Below are positions 53,446 to 61,922 of a stretch of DNA of 64,000 nt, in pieces. This DNA is from Halostella pelagica (GTDB taxonomy: Archaea > Halobacteriota > Halobacteria > Halobacteriales > Natronoarchaeaceae), in assembly GCA_005954745.1 (NCBI GenBank), contig CP040678.1, forward strand, positions 186,001 to 250,000, given 5' to 3'. The translations under genes were made by a program, and so were the position numbers. The notes under the pieces were generated by a model, which saw only the letters and a list, made by a program, of their open reading frames with translations, did no database searches and had not been told where the DNA came from. Positions within the stretch are counted from its first letter, which is position 1, and each line of letters opens with the position of its first letter.

Positions 53446-53876
53446 CAATCGAAGAGCGTGAAGTACGTCTCGATGTCCTCGGCCTTAATCGTTCGCCGGT
53501 CGGCGTGACGCGCCAGCGTCGCCGCCGCGGCGGCCACGTTATCGGCGTAATCTTCGAGGATGTCCGCCAGAGCGATCCTGGCGTCCATCGAGACGCGATA
53601 GCTGTTATCTATGGTCAGGCGTGCGATGCGGTCTACCGGTGCGACCGGCAGTTCCAGCGAATCCTTGTCGACTACCTGTTCGACGCCGAAATCCTCCGCC
53701 ATTAGCGTCTTCCGCCCGTCCTCGGTGGCGTGCTCCGCGGCGTCGACCGCCAGCGTCGCTCCGTGTTCCTGAATACGACGAGCCAATTCCTCGGCGGCCT
53801 CTGCACTCACGCGCAACTCCCCGGCGTTGCGGCGAATAATGGTGTCGACCGGGGCGAACGGTAACTCGACGCTCAT
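53445..53876 (-). CDS. hstA: Doublet archaeal histone
   Basis: This 143-residue protein has two fused histone folds. The first is 'ELPFAPVDTIIRRNAG' to 'RKTLMAEDFGVEQVV', and the second is 'ELPVAPVDRIARLTIDN' to 'RRTIKAEDIETYFTLF'. Each repeats the histone opening 'PxAPVDxI' and the helix-end 'xKTxMAEDF' pattern. Such end-to-end doublets are typical of haloarchaea. The start is set by a leaderless promoter (CCTTAAC on the plus strand near 53899-53907). It is co-translated with the deacetylase downstream and follows the RPA gene by 67 bp. Confidence 0.93.
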   Translation of the reverse strand: MSVELPFAPVDTIIRRNAGELRVSAEAAEELARRIQEHGATLAVDAAEHATEDGRKTLMAEDFGVEQVVDKDSLELPVAPVDRIARLTIDNSYRVSMDARIALADILEDYADNVAAAAATLARHADRRTIKAEDIETYFTLFD

Positions 53877-53898
53877 ACCCAAACCCGGGTGGGACGCA

Positions 53899-53907
53899 CC
53901 CTTAACC
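53899..53907 (-). promoter_or_regulatory. TATA element of the histone gene
   Basis: The minus-strand GGTTAAGGG, centred about 27 bases upstream of the ATG at 53876, indicates a separate leaderless promoter for the histone-deacetylase pair. Confidence 0.5.
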
Positions 53908-53943
53908 TTTTTCGTAGTGACGATCCACCGATCTGCGCTCGTT

Positions 53944-55407
53944 TCAGAACACGTCGTCCGCGTCGATGCGGCCGTCGGCGGCGGTCCCCCGGACCGTCAC
54001 TTCCTGTCCTAACCGCACGTCGGCGTCGGTTTCGACGCTCATCGTCTCCTCACCGTCGTCGAGGACGACCGGGTCGCCAGCCTGGACGACGGTCCCGGTG
54101 AACTCTACTTCCTCGCCGTCCGCGGTGACCGCCGCGGCCCCGCCGCCATCGCCGGACCTGTCGGTCGCGGCGGCTTGGGTCGGGTCGCCGCTCGCTGTAC
54201 CGTCGCGGCTCGCAGTCGAACTGCCGTCGTCCGCGTCGTCGCCGAACGCGTCCAGACCGGTCGTCCCGTCGTCGCTTTCGGCTCCGCCCGAAACGCCGTC
54301 GGACTCGCCGAGTACGGTCACGGTCGACTGCCAACCGGCGGAGGCTTCGATGTCGTCTTGCCACCCGTCCTGGATCTCGACGTCCGTCAGCGCGATCTCG
54401 TCGCCCGGAGCGATGTCCTCGTCCGCCTTGTCGCCCCACAGGGCGACGCGGATATCTCCAGTGTCGTCTTGCACGCGGACGTTGCGGACCTGGCCCTCGC
54501 TCCCGTCGTCGCGGTCGAACGTGCGTTTCGGGTCGGCCGAACGGACGACGCCGCTGATGTCGACCGTCTGGCCGATCTCCAGCGTCTCGATCGGCGTGCT
54601 CTCGGGGGTGTACTCTATCTCCTCGTCTATCTCCTCGACCGCGCCGCGGTCGCCGACGTGGAGTTCGAGCGACCCGTCCCGTTCGCGGACGTAACCATCG
54701 ACTACTTCGACGGCGTTACCCGACGACAGTTCGTCGGCGCGGTCGGCCATGTCGTCCCACATCGTCACGCGAACTTTCCCGGTCGAGTCGCCGAGGACGA
54801 GGTTCGCCACCTTCCCTTCGCTCCCGTCGTCGCGGTCGAACGTGCGGACGGACTCGGTGTCCAGCACTTTGCCCGCGAGGTTCACGTTCGAGAGGCCGAG
54901 CGAGAGGTCCTCGACGCGGTACGCGTCCTGGATCTGTACGTCGATGTCGTCGGTTACGTCGGGGTCGACGTCGTTGACGTTGACCTCGACGCCGTTGTAC
55001 CCCTCTTTCGGGCGGCCCTTGACGGCGATCACGTCACCTACTGCGAGTTCTTCAGTGGCGCTTGCGGCCATCTTGTCCCAGAAGGTGACGCGGATAGCCC
55101 CGGTCTCGTCCGCGAGTTCGACGTTGACGACCTGCCCGTCTTCCTCCTCTTCGCCGTCCCGTTCGAACGTCCGAACCTCGCCGACGCCGGTCACCTTCGC
55201 GGTGAACTCGACGTCTTCCATCCCCGGTTCCACGTCGGCGACGCCGTCGACCTCGCTCTCGTCGAGTTCGTGGGCGATGAGCATCGCCGCAGTCTCCTCG
55301 TCCGCGAGTCCTCCCATCTGGTCGACCTTCTCCTCGACGGCTTCCCGGAACTCTTCGAGGGAGACGTCCGCATCGAGATCCTCGTAGACGTCCTCTATCT
55401 CGCCCAT
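53944..55407 (-). CDS. rpaC: RPA-type single-stranded DNA-binding protein
   Basis: This 487-residue protein has an N-terminal helical region ('DADVSLEEFREAVEEKVDQM') followed by repeated OB folds. Three share the phrase 'RTFDRDDGSEG' or its variant 'RTFERDGEEEEDG', each with 'GxIRVxxWxDxA' ('GAIRVTFWDKMA', 'GKVRVTMWDDMA', 'GDIRVALWGDKA'). A Ser/Asp-rich linker and a final short OB-like domain ('DPVVLDDGEETMSVETDADV') end the protein. It binds ssDNA in replication and repair. The ATG at 55407 is chosen from a CTTAAG promoter about 33 bases upstream. Confidence 0.9.
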   Translation of the reverse strand: MGEIEDVYEDLDADVSLEEFREAVEEKVDQMGGLADEETAAMLIAHELDESEVDGVADVEPGMEDVEFTAKVTGVGEVRTFERDGEEEEDGQVVNVELADETGAIRVTFWDKMAASATEELAVGDVIAVKGRPKEGYNGVEVNVNDVDPDVTDDIDVQIQDAYRVEDLSLGLSNVNLAGKVLDTESVRTFDRDDGSEGKVANLVLGDSTGKVRVTMWDDMADRADELSSGNAVEVVDGYVRERDGSLELHVGDRGAVEEIDEEIEYTPESTPIETLEIGQTVDISGVVRSADPKRTFDRDDGSEGQVRNVRVQDDTGDIRVALWGDKADEDIAPGDEIALTDVEIQDGWQDDIEASAGWQSTVTVLGESDGVSGGAESDDGTTGLDAFGDDADDGSSTASRDGTASGDPTQAAATDRSGDGGGAAAVTADGEEVEFTGTVVQAGDPVVLDDGEETMSVETDADVRLGQEVTVRGTAADGRIDADDVF

Positions 55408-55545
55408 GAATATACGGACAGGCAAGGTTGGACCGCGCTTAAGCGTTGTCCTTGCCCATTCGGCCCGCCGCAGTCTTGCGATCGGCGCTTCGCTCTTGTG
55501 TCCATCTCGCCGGTTGCTTGCGCCCCGATAGCTGATAAACCCTCG

Positions 55546-56118
55546 CTACGGCGAGGCGGTCGTAATGGTCGTGGTCTCTTCCTGCCTGCGGTGTTTTACG
55601 GTCACTGTTTCAGGAACACCTTCTTCGAACCCGACCGACCCCTCGTACTCGACGACTCCCACGCACTGCATGCAGGCCTTGCCGTTCGAGGCTACGCCGA
55701 TGACGACGACGAACTCGTCGCCGTCGTACTTGGCTGATTCGAACGCCGCCTCGTGACACGGGTCCGGTGCGCTGACAACGCCGCTCAGGTCCACTTGCCC
55801 GTCACCGAACGAGACGCTCGCGGTCTCCGAATCGCCGGACGACTGACAGTCCGTGTTCGTAGTGCTGATCGATCTGGCTGTGACATCCGACGCTCCTCCG
55901 CCGGCCGCTTCTTCCGTCGTCGTTTCTCGGTTCGTCTCCTCGCCGTCCGTCGCTTCTGTCGTGGTGTCCTGGCTCGTCTCCCCGTTGTCTGTCTCGTCTG
56001 TCTCCGTGCTACCGTCGTCGTTACCCCCGTCGTCCGGGTCGGACAGACAACCCGCTCCCGCGCCGACTGTGACTGCCGCCGCCACCGACGTCCGCCGAAG
56101 CACGTCGCGTCGTTTCAT
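55546..56118 (-). CDS. Tat lipoprotein with Cys pair
   Basis: This 190-residue protein begins 'MKRRDVLRRTSVAAAV' (twin Arg) with a lipobox Cys in 'GAGAGC' (residue 24). It then has an acidic Thr/Glu linker and a small conserved domain, 'FGDGQVDLSGVVSAPDPCHE', with 'VIGVASNGKACMQCVGVVEY'. The Cys residues could form disulfides or bind metal. It is surface-exposed with unknown function. It is 138 bp downstream of the RPA gene, which reads away. Confidence 0.75.
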   Translation of the reverse strand: MKRRDVLRRTSVAAAVTVGAGAGCLSDPDDGGNDDGSTETDETDNGETSQDTTTEATDGEETNRETTTEEAAGGGASDVTARSISTTNTDCQSSGDSETASVSFGDGQVDLSGVVSAPDPCHEAAFESAKYDGDEFVVVIGVASNGKACMQCVGVVEYEGSVGFEEGVPETVTVKHRRQEETTTITTASP

Positions 56119-56307
56119 GAATTCATATCTGACAGCGTTGGGAAAAGCCCTTGTGTACGGTCAAAGGCGGTTTTGACCTTCCCCGGACGCCGATCTGACG
56201 ACGAGTCCGTCCATCCGGACGCCGGCGGTCGTTTTCCCGTGTCACCGTGCCGCACCCCGTTTGTAGACCGTAACCGCTTTACGTATCACCCGGAAACGTA
56301 GAGTTGA

Positions 56308-56380
56308 GTCCGGGTAGGGTAGTGGACTATCCTCTTGGCTTGCGGAGCCAGGGACCGGAGTTCAAATCTCCGTCCGGACG
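56308..56380 (+). tRNA. tRNA-Arg (GCG)
   Basis: This is a 73-nt cloverleaf with acceptor GTCCGGG/TCCGGAC (one G-T) and discriminator G, anticodon loop TTGCGGA (anticodon GCG) on stem TTGGC/GCCAG, and T arm CGGAG-TTCAAAT-CTCCG. There is no intron and no encoded CCA. Confidence 0.9.
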
Positions 56381-56583
56381 CTTCTCACACGTTTTGTTTC
56401 TGAACAGCAGTTACTCCGTTTCACTGTTTGCCTACCGACGACTGAGTGGGTGGTCGATACGTCCGTCAGAGCGTTCTGGACCGGTTACCGCGAGGCCGTT
56501 CCGTCTCCCGTGTCGTTCGAGCGTCTGCGAACTCCGCGTCTGCCGAGCGAAAGGCGTTAGGTCCGGAGCGGCCAACTCCGGAT

Positions 56584-57204
56584 ATGCGCGACCACCTCCG
56601 AGCGGGCGTGGCAGTGTACAACGCCGGCGAGTACCACGCCGCGCACGACGCCTGGGAGGACTACTGGCTCGACCTAGAGCGAGACACCGACGACGAGCGA
56701 CTGCTTCACGGTCTGATTCAGTTCACTGCAGTGGTGCATCACGCTCGCCAGCGAAACTGGCAGGGCGTTGCCGGTCTCGCCGAGAGCGCGACCGAGTACC
56801 TCGCCGGCCTGCCCGACGAGTACCGCGGGATAGACGTCGCCGCGGTGCGGTCGGTTCTCGCACGCTTTGACTCGGACCCGGAGCGGATAGAACGGTCGCC
56901 GCCGCCGCGTCTCGTCCACGAGGGAGAACCCGTCACGCCGGACGACCTCCGGTTCGGCCCGTCGGCTATCGCGGCCCGGATCATCGCCGAGGAGTCCGAG
57001 CGGTTCGACGAAGACGTACTGGAACAGGGGGCGGCCTACGCCCGCGACGACCTCGACTCCGGACAGGGAACGAGCGAGTTCGTCACGTTCGTGATGGATT
57101 TCGCCCGGTCCCCGGACGACCGCGACATCATCTACCAGCGACTCGCAGAACACGTCGCACAGCGCGACCACCGGGCGTCTGACGTCGCCGGACTGTTCGA
57201 CTAG
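56584..57204 (+). CDS. DUF309 domain protein
   Basis: This 206-residue protein has the DUF309 helical hallmark 'AVYNAGEYHAAHDAWEDYWL' followed by 'DERLLHGLIQFTAVVHHARQ' and 'RNWQGVAGLAESATEYLAGL'. The His/Glu pattern suggests a metal site in a four-helix bundle, but the role is unknown. A second half (about 110-206) is unique to haloarchaea. The ATG at 56584 starts the domain; the upstream open frame is a shadow. Its stop shares a CTAG with the convergent kinase stop. Confidence 0.85.
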   Translation: MRDHLRAGVAVYNAGEYHAAHDAWEDYWLDLERDTDDERLLHGLIQFTAVVHHARQRNWQGVAGLAESATEYLAGLPDEYRGIDVAAVRSVLARFDSDPERIERSPPPRLVHEGEPVTPDDLRFGPSAIAARIIAEESERFDEDVLEQGAAYARDDLDSGQGTSEFVTFVMDFARSPDDRDIIYQRLAEHVAQRDHRASDVAGLFD

Positions 57205-59492
57205 TCCGCCGCCTGAAGGCGGAGCGTCACGACGCTCCCGCGGGGGTCGTTATCGTCGAACCGTACCTCGCCGCCGAGGGACGTGACTATCCAGTTGACC
57301 AGCCACAGACCGAGACCGCTCCCGTGGTCGAGTTGGGTTATCTCGCGGTTGCCGGTGAGGACCTCCCGCTCCGTCTCCGGGATGCCCGGCCCGTCGTCGC
57401 GGATCTCGATCTCGACCCAGTCGTCGACCCGTCTCCCCGTGACACGGACCGAGGGGACCGCGCGGTCGGTATGTTCGACCGCGTTGTCGAGGACGTGTTC
57501 GAGCGCTCGTCCGAGTCCGTCGTCGGCCTCCACGGTGAGTCTGTCGGGGAGATCCGTGCTCAGATCGACCGCCGTATCGCCGTGTGCGGCGACCACCCGG
57601 TCGACGAGCGCAACGACATCGACCGGATACCGGTCATCGTCGTCACGGTCGAGCGTTCGCTCTATCTCGCGGATCTTGTTGCTCAGGTCCGCGACCTCGT
57701 TCGCCGTCTGCTCTATCGCCGTCGCCGCCGACTCGATGTAGTCCGCATCGGCGTCGGGGTCGACGAGTTCGGCGTAGCCGCTGATGACGTTCATCTCGTT
57801 ACGCATGTTGTGGCGGAGTACCCGGTTGAGCACTTTCCGGCGGCGTTCACGCGTCTTCCGGTCGGTGATGTCCGTGTAGATGCCGTAGCCCTCGTACTCG
57901 TCGCTCTCGTCGCTTCGGTCGATCGGCACGCCGCGGAACAGGAAATGCCGGATCCCGTCCTCGGTCTGCCGACGGATCTCGGTTTTGACGCGCCCGTCCG
58001 TCACGACGCGTTCGTCGAGATCGGCCGCGTTTCTCCGCTCGTCCGGCGGGACGACGAAATCATTGAGTGGCTCCCCGGCTATCTCCTCGGCGTCGTAACC
58101 GAACGCGTCCTCGAAGGCTCGGTTGACGTCGCGGACGAGCGGTTCGCCGCCCTCGAACGACGTGCGGACGACGGCGTCCGGAATGTTCTCGAACAGCGCC
58201 GATAGCCGGTCGCGCTCCTGTTCGAGTTCCGCTCTCACTCGTCTTCGGTCGCTGATGTCCCGCACGACGCCGACCACGCCGTGTAACTCGGTGTCCGGAC
58301 GGGAGAGGATCGCGCTGTCTATCTCGACTGGGATCCGCTCACCGTCCGCCGTGGTCACGTCCGTCTCGACGACGGTCCCCGTTCGGTCCCCACGCAGGAG
58401 TGCCCGCTCGTCGTCCGTATCGGTGATGACGGTGGAGACGTGCGCGCCGAGCAGATCCGCCCGTCCGTAGCCGACCATCGCGAGAAACGGGTCGTTGACG
58501 AGCAGGAACGCGCCGGTCTCGTCCAGCACGCACACCCGGTCTTGGACCGTTTCGAATATCTGCTCGTATTGTTCGAGTTCCCGCTCGCGCTCGCGGAGCA
58601 GTTCGACCCGCTGCGCTCGTTCGAGCGCGACCTCCACGTTGGCGGCGAACAACTGCGCGAAGTCGATGTCGTGGTCGGCGAACTCCTGTCGCTCGGTCGA
58701 CGAGGTGACCAAGACGCCGTGACTGCCGAGCGGGATCTGGAGTTCCGTTCGAACCTCCGTGTCCGGGTTGTAGACGTGGTCCGCCTCCCGGATGTCCGGA
58801 TAATAGACGAGTTTGCCGGTTTCGAACGCGCTCCACACGATAGACTCGTCCGGCCCGAAATCGGGAATGTCCCCGAACAAGTCTCGCGTCTCCTGCGTAC
58901 TGGCGACCGGTTCGAGACGCTCGGTCTCCTCGTCGTAGAGAAACACCGAGGTGACCGATAGACCAAGTACGTCCTTCGCCGCTTGGACGGCGATATCGCA
59001 GATCTCCGTTCGCGACTCTCCGGCCATCAAGTCACGGGTGACCGCGTGCAGTTCTGCGAGCGTCTTCTCGTGTCCGTCGCTCCCACCGTCGGTATCGCCG
59101 ATCGATCCCGTGCCGAGCGGCCGCGTCGCCGGATCGCCGGGTGCGCCGGTCACGGAACGGATCCGCTTCGCGAGTCGGTCCTCAGCGTCGGGTCCGTTCC
59201 GCAGGACGTACTCGGCCGCGCCCGCCGTGATAGCCTCGCTCGCAAGCGTCTCGTCGCCGTCGGCGGGAAACAGGATAACCGGCAGGTCGGGGTACTGGCA
59301 TCCGAGCGTCTCCACGAGGCTGAGGCAGTTCATCTCCCCGAGGTCCTGTGCGCAGACGACGCAGTCGGCCTCTCCCCCGGTCTCCACGGCGGCGTTCTCG
59401 CTCACCGCATCGACGTCGATCCCGTCCCGTTCGAGCGCCGCTACGCTGTTTTCGTCGCCGCCGACGTAGAGCACTCGGATGGACGACTGCAT
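57201..59492 (-). CDS. Multidomain sensor histidine kinase (REC-like, GAF, PAS, PAS)
   Basis: This 763-residue soluble kinase has a receiver-like domain (1-115) in which 'VVCAQDLGEMNCLSLVETL' keeps an Asp but not the usual phospho-Asp context. It then has a GAF domain (about 150-300), two PAS domains (about 310-425 with 'DRVCVLDETGAFLLVNDPFL', about 430-545), and a HisKA helix 'LNRVLRHNMRNEMNVISGYA' (phospho-His near 560). The ATPase domain has 'HVLDNAVEHTD', 'IRDDGPGIPETER' and 'GSGLGLWLVNWIV'. No membrane segment is seen, so it senses a cytoplasmic cue. A TATATG-type promoter (near 59525) supports the start. Confidence 0.9.
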   Translation of the reverse strand: MQSSIRVLYVGGDENSVAALERDGIDVDAVSENAAVETGGEADCVVCAQDLGEMNCLSLVETLGCQYPDLPVILFPADGDETLASEAITAGAAEYVLRNGPDAEDRLAKRIRSVTGAPGDPATRPLGTGSIGDTDGGSDGHEKTLAELHAVTRDLMAGESRTEICDIAVQAAKDVLGLSVTSVFLYDEETERLEPVASTQETRDLFGDIPDFGPDESIVWSAFETGKLVYYPDIREADHVYNPDTEVRTELQIPLGSHGVLVTSSTERQEFADHDIDFAQLFAANVEVALERAQRVELLRERERELEQYEQIFETVQDRVCVLDETGAFLLVNDPFLAMVGYGRADLLGAHVSTVITDTDDERALLRGDRTGTVVETDVTTADGERIPVEIDSAILSRPDTELHGVVGVVRDISDRRRVRAELEQERDRLSALFENIPDAVVRTSFEGGEPLVRDVNRAFEDAFGYDAEEIAGEPLNDFVVPPDERRNAADLDERVVTDGRVKTEIRRQTEDGIRHFLFRGVPIDRSDESDEYEGYGIYTDITDRKTRERRRKVLNRVLRHNMRNEMNVISGYAELVDPDADADYIESAATAIEQTANEVADLSNKIREIERTLDRDDDDRYPVDVVALVDRVVAAHGDTAVDLSTDLPDRLTVEADDGLGRALEHVLDNAVEHTDRAVPSVRVTGRRVDDWVEIEIRDDGPGIPETEREVLTGNREITQLDHGSGLGLWLVNWIVTSLGGEVRFDDNDPRGSVVTLRLQAAD

Positions 59493-59658
59493 TACGGTAC
59501 CGCCGACAACGGAACCCCCACATATAAGCTGTTTTGCCGATCCGTTCAGTTCGGTGTTTACCGCTCCGTTCAGTTCGATGCCCGCGGCGTCGGGAACTGA
59601 CCGGTCGGACCCTGGAGTAGAAGAAAGAGTTATTTCAACCCGAACCCTTCGTTCATCT

Positions 59659-59880
59659 ATGGCTCAAAATCCGGTCGAGGACAATGTTGTCACGCGGTTC
59701 CTCCTCGGCTTAGCGGTCTTCGCGGCCATGGCGATCGGCGGACAGGCGGTCGCTATGTCGTTTCTCTCCCTCGGCGTTCCGTACGCGAAATGGGTCGGCG
59801 TCGGTGTCGGAGCAATCGCCGTATTCATCGCGTTTACCGCGCTCTACAGGCGCTACGATGCGTCCTACTCCGCCGAGTAA
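59659..59880 (+). CDS. Small two-helix membrane protein (73 aa)
   Basis: It starts 'MAQNPVEDNVVTRFLLGLAV' and has two hydrophobic segments separated by a short loop ('SLGVPYAKWVGVGVGAIAVF'), ending with a charged tail 'ALYRRYDASYSAE'. Its size and composition match small haloarchaeal membrane proteins of unknown role. A GTTATTTC element lies about 28 bases before the ATG (leaderless). The longer open frame is not used. Confidence 0.7.
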   Translation: MAQNPVEDNVVTRFLLGLAVFAAMAIGGQAVAMSFLSLGVPYAKWVGVGVGAIAVFIAFTALYRRYDASYSAE

Positions 59881-59894
59881 CGAGGTGTCTTCTC

Positions 59895-59974
59895 ATACTG
59901 TCGGCTGTACTCCCCTGCAGAATATCGGACTCCCGGGGGTCCGAGTATCGTTCCGAAGCTACAGCCGACAGTAT
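59895..59974. repeat. Perfect 15-bp inverted repeat with nested hairpin
   Basis: ATACTGTCGGCTGTA (59895-59909) and TACAGCCGACAGTAT (59960-59974) are exact reverse complements, and the 50-bp interior has a second, shorter GC-rich hairpin (GGACTCC/GGGGTCC). It lies between convergent genes, so it could be a bidirectional terminator. The long exact arms also suit a small non-autonomous mobile element. A near-copy of one arm (13 of 15) is at about 1531-1545. Confidence 0.75.
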
Positions 59975-60070
59975 CACACGGCAGGCGGAGCGGTTCACCG
60001 ATACGCCGCCTCCGCTTCGGGAGCGCCCTGCGAGGATCTGAATTACACCCGAACTTGAGCGGTACCGCGC

Positions 60071-60841
60071 TTAGCTTCCTTCAGAAGTGCGCTCGTCGCC
60101 GTCCCACGCGGCGGAGTTGTCCTGCGGGTCGTATCCCAGCACCTCGCGGGCGCGGTCGATGGAGTAGTACTTCCGGTCGTTGTCGCTGATGCCGTAGACG
60201 ATCTCGTACTCGTAGTCGGCCCGGAGCGCGCGGTCGAAGAGGTGGGCGCAGTCGCGGTAGGAGAGCCACATCGCCTGCCCGCGCTCGTAATCTATCGGCG
60301 GGTGCGATTCGGTGAGATTGCCGATGCGGACACAACAGACCCGCAGGTCGCGGTGGTCGTGGTAGTAGCGCCCGAGCACCTCGCCGGTCGCCTTCGAGAC
60401 GCCGTAGAGGTTGCTCGGCCGCGGAAGCTCGGTCCCGTCCAGTCGGTACTCGTCGTGCGAGCGGTACAGTCCTGGCGTTCGCTCGTCGGTTTCGTACGCC
60501 CCGACGGCGTGGTTCGAGGAGGCGAAGACGACGCGGTCGACGTCGGCGTCGGCCGCCGCCTCGAACACAGTCTTCGCCCCGTCGATGTTGTTCGTCAGCA
60601 CGCTGTCCCACGGCGCTTCCGGGCGCGGGTCCCCGGCGAGGTGGATCACCGCGCCGACCCCGTCCATCGCGTCGCGGATCGCCTCCTCGTCGGTCACGTC
60701 CGCGACGACGAACTCACCGGGCTGGTCGCCGGTCGGCGGGTCCCGGTCCAGCAGACGCCACTCGTACTCGTCCGCCAGACCACCGAGGATCGCCTGTCCG
60801 ACACGGCCCGACGCGCCCGTGAGCAAGACAGGGTCGTCCAT
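60071..60841 (-). CDS. azf: NAD-dependent glucose-6-phosphate dehydrogenase, Azf type
   Basis: This 256-residue short-chain/epimerase-fold enzyme has a Rossmann loop 'LLTGASGRVGQAILGGL', then 'VIHLAGDPRPEAPWDSVL', the catalytic 'SNLYGVSKATGEVLGRYYH' (YxxxK) and 'AMWLSYRDCAHLFDRAL'. These match the haloarchaeal archaeal-zwischenferment Azf of the oxidative pentose phosphate pathway, which is unrelated to bacterial Zwf. A related uronate dehydrogenase is the alternative. The ATG at 60841 begins the Rossmann motif; the upstream open frame is a shadow. Confidence 0.82.
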   Translation of the reverse strand: MDDPVLLTGASGRVGQAILGGLADEYEWRLLDRDPPTGDQPGEFVVADVTDEEAIRDAMDGVGAVIHLAGDPRPEAPWDSVLTNNIDGAKTVFEAAADADVDRVVFASSNHAVGAYETDERTPGLYRSHDEYRLDGTELPRPSNLYGVSKATGEVLGRYYHDHRDLRVCCVRIGNLTESHPPIDYERGQAMWLSYRDCAHLFDRALRADYEYEIVYGISDNDRKYYSIDRAREVLGYDPQDNSAAWDGDERTSEGS

Positions 60842-60956
60842 TCGTGTGTTTCCAGAGGATACCGGGATAAGAAACGTGCGATCCGTTCTGTCGCCGCTGC
60901 GCCGACGCGCTCTCGCGACCCGAACGCACTTGCCCCGGGCGACCATCCGTCCGGCC

Positions 60957-61304
60957 ATGGATCCGACCGACAGGGAGGCCGCCTGCTTCGAGGCCGGCAT
61001 CAAGTTCGGGTCGCTGTATCACCAGTTCGCGGGCACGCCGGTGAGTCCGGAGAGCGCCGCGAGCCTCGAACGGGCGATGGCGGAGGCCATCGAGAACCAG
61101 CCGTACTGCGAATCGGTTACCGTCGACGTGTTGGACGAGGCTCTCGCCGCCGAATTAGCGGAGCAGTCTGCAGACTACACGGAACTCACCGGGCGGTTCG
61201 TGGAAGTCGAGATGCGGATCGAGTACGAGGGCGTCACCGCCCGGACGCGGATGGAGATGGAGGGCGACTACCCACTGATGAAACTGGTCGATGTCGGCGA
61301 ATAG
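60957..61304 (+). CDS. mptD: Archaeal dihydroneopterin aldolase
   Basis: This 115-residue protein has the family pattern 'REAACFEAGIKFGSLYHQFA' followed by 'GTPVSPESAASLERAMAEAI'. It cleaves dihydroneopterin to 6-hydroxymethyl-dihydropterin in archaeal pterin synthesis. The ATG at 60957 is chosen since the upstream frame is basic and unlike the family. It is divergent from azf with a 115-bp gap. Confidence 0.85.
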   Translation: MDPTDREAACFEAGIKFGSLYHQFAGTPVSPESAASLERAMAEAIENQPYCESVTVDVLDEALAAELAEQSADYTELTGRFVEVEMRIEYEGVTARTRMEMEGDYPLMKLVDVGE

Positions 61305-61384
61305 CCGTTTCGGGCGCGCCATCGACGGATTACACTTCCGCTTTCGGGCAACCTTTTAAAGCTACCCGCGTGGAATGTCAGCAC

Positions 61385-61822
61385 ATGAGTCAATCCAGTC
61401 TGGACGACGACGAACTGTTCGGCGAGGCGGCCTCCGAGATGCGGTCGGACGTCGAGGAATCACTCGACGCCGCGCGGTCGGAGCTGCCCGATAGCGACGA
61501 TGTTTGGGAGACCGACGCCGACAACGTACTCGGCGTGCTCAACGGGCTTCGGTCCGCACTGGACGCCGGCGAGGCGGAGGACCACCTCCGCGACGCCAAG
61601 AAGTGGTTCACGATGGGCCAGCGAGCGGACGCGTTCGACGACGCCGACGACCTAGAGGAGGCTATCGGGGACCTGGAGGAACTCGTCGAGGAGATGGAAG
61701 AGGCGGCCGACCAGGTCGGCGACCTCACTGCGACGGTGCCGGACCTCCGCGGGTCGCTGGACGAGGCCGAGACTGAGACCGAGGAGGCCGAGGACGACGG
61801 CGACGAAGCCGACGAGGAGTGA
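61385..61822 (+). CDS. Acidic helical haloarchaeal protein (DUF5790-like)
   Basis: This 145-residue protein is nearly all helical and strongly acidic. It has 'DNVLGVLNGLRSALDAGEAE', 'HLRDAKKWFTMGQRADAFDD' and a Glu/Asp-rich C-terminal coiled stretch. A CTTTTAAAG element about 28 bases upstream predicts a leaderless message starting at the ATG at 61385. No enzymatic motif is seen. The DUF number is from memory. Confidence 0.75.
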   Translation: MSQSSLDDDELFGEAASEMRSDVEESLDAARSELPDSDDVWETDADNVLGVLNGLRSALDAGEAEDHLRDAKKWFTMGQRADAFDDADDLEEAIGDLEELVEEMEEAADQVGDLTATVPDLRGSLDEAETETEEAEDDGDEADEE

Positions 61823-61825
61823 TAC

Positions 61826-61898
61826 GGACTGTTGTAAGCCATTTCCGGATAGCGCCGACACGGGGTCGGCGCATACCGATACACAGTTACAACTCTCA
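61826..61898. repeat. Imperfect inverted repeat with internal hairpin
   Basis: Imperfect arms (about 12 of 16 positions, including GTTGTAA/TTACAAC) flank a perfect 8-bp hairpin GCGCCGAC-ACGGG-GTCGGCGC. It lies between convergent genes, so it is probably a terminator, or a small MITE-like remnant. Confidence 0.5.
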
Positions 61899-61922
61899 CT
61901 ATACGGGTTCGACGGCGGAGGT

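Noticed and set aside
60242-60956. Long plus-strand frame across the azf gene leading into mptD and the DUF5790-like gene
   Set aside because: Its composition is Arg/Val-rich shadow opposite azf. The real plus-strand genes start at 60957 and 61385.
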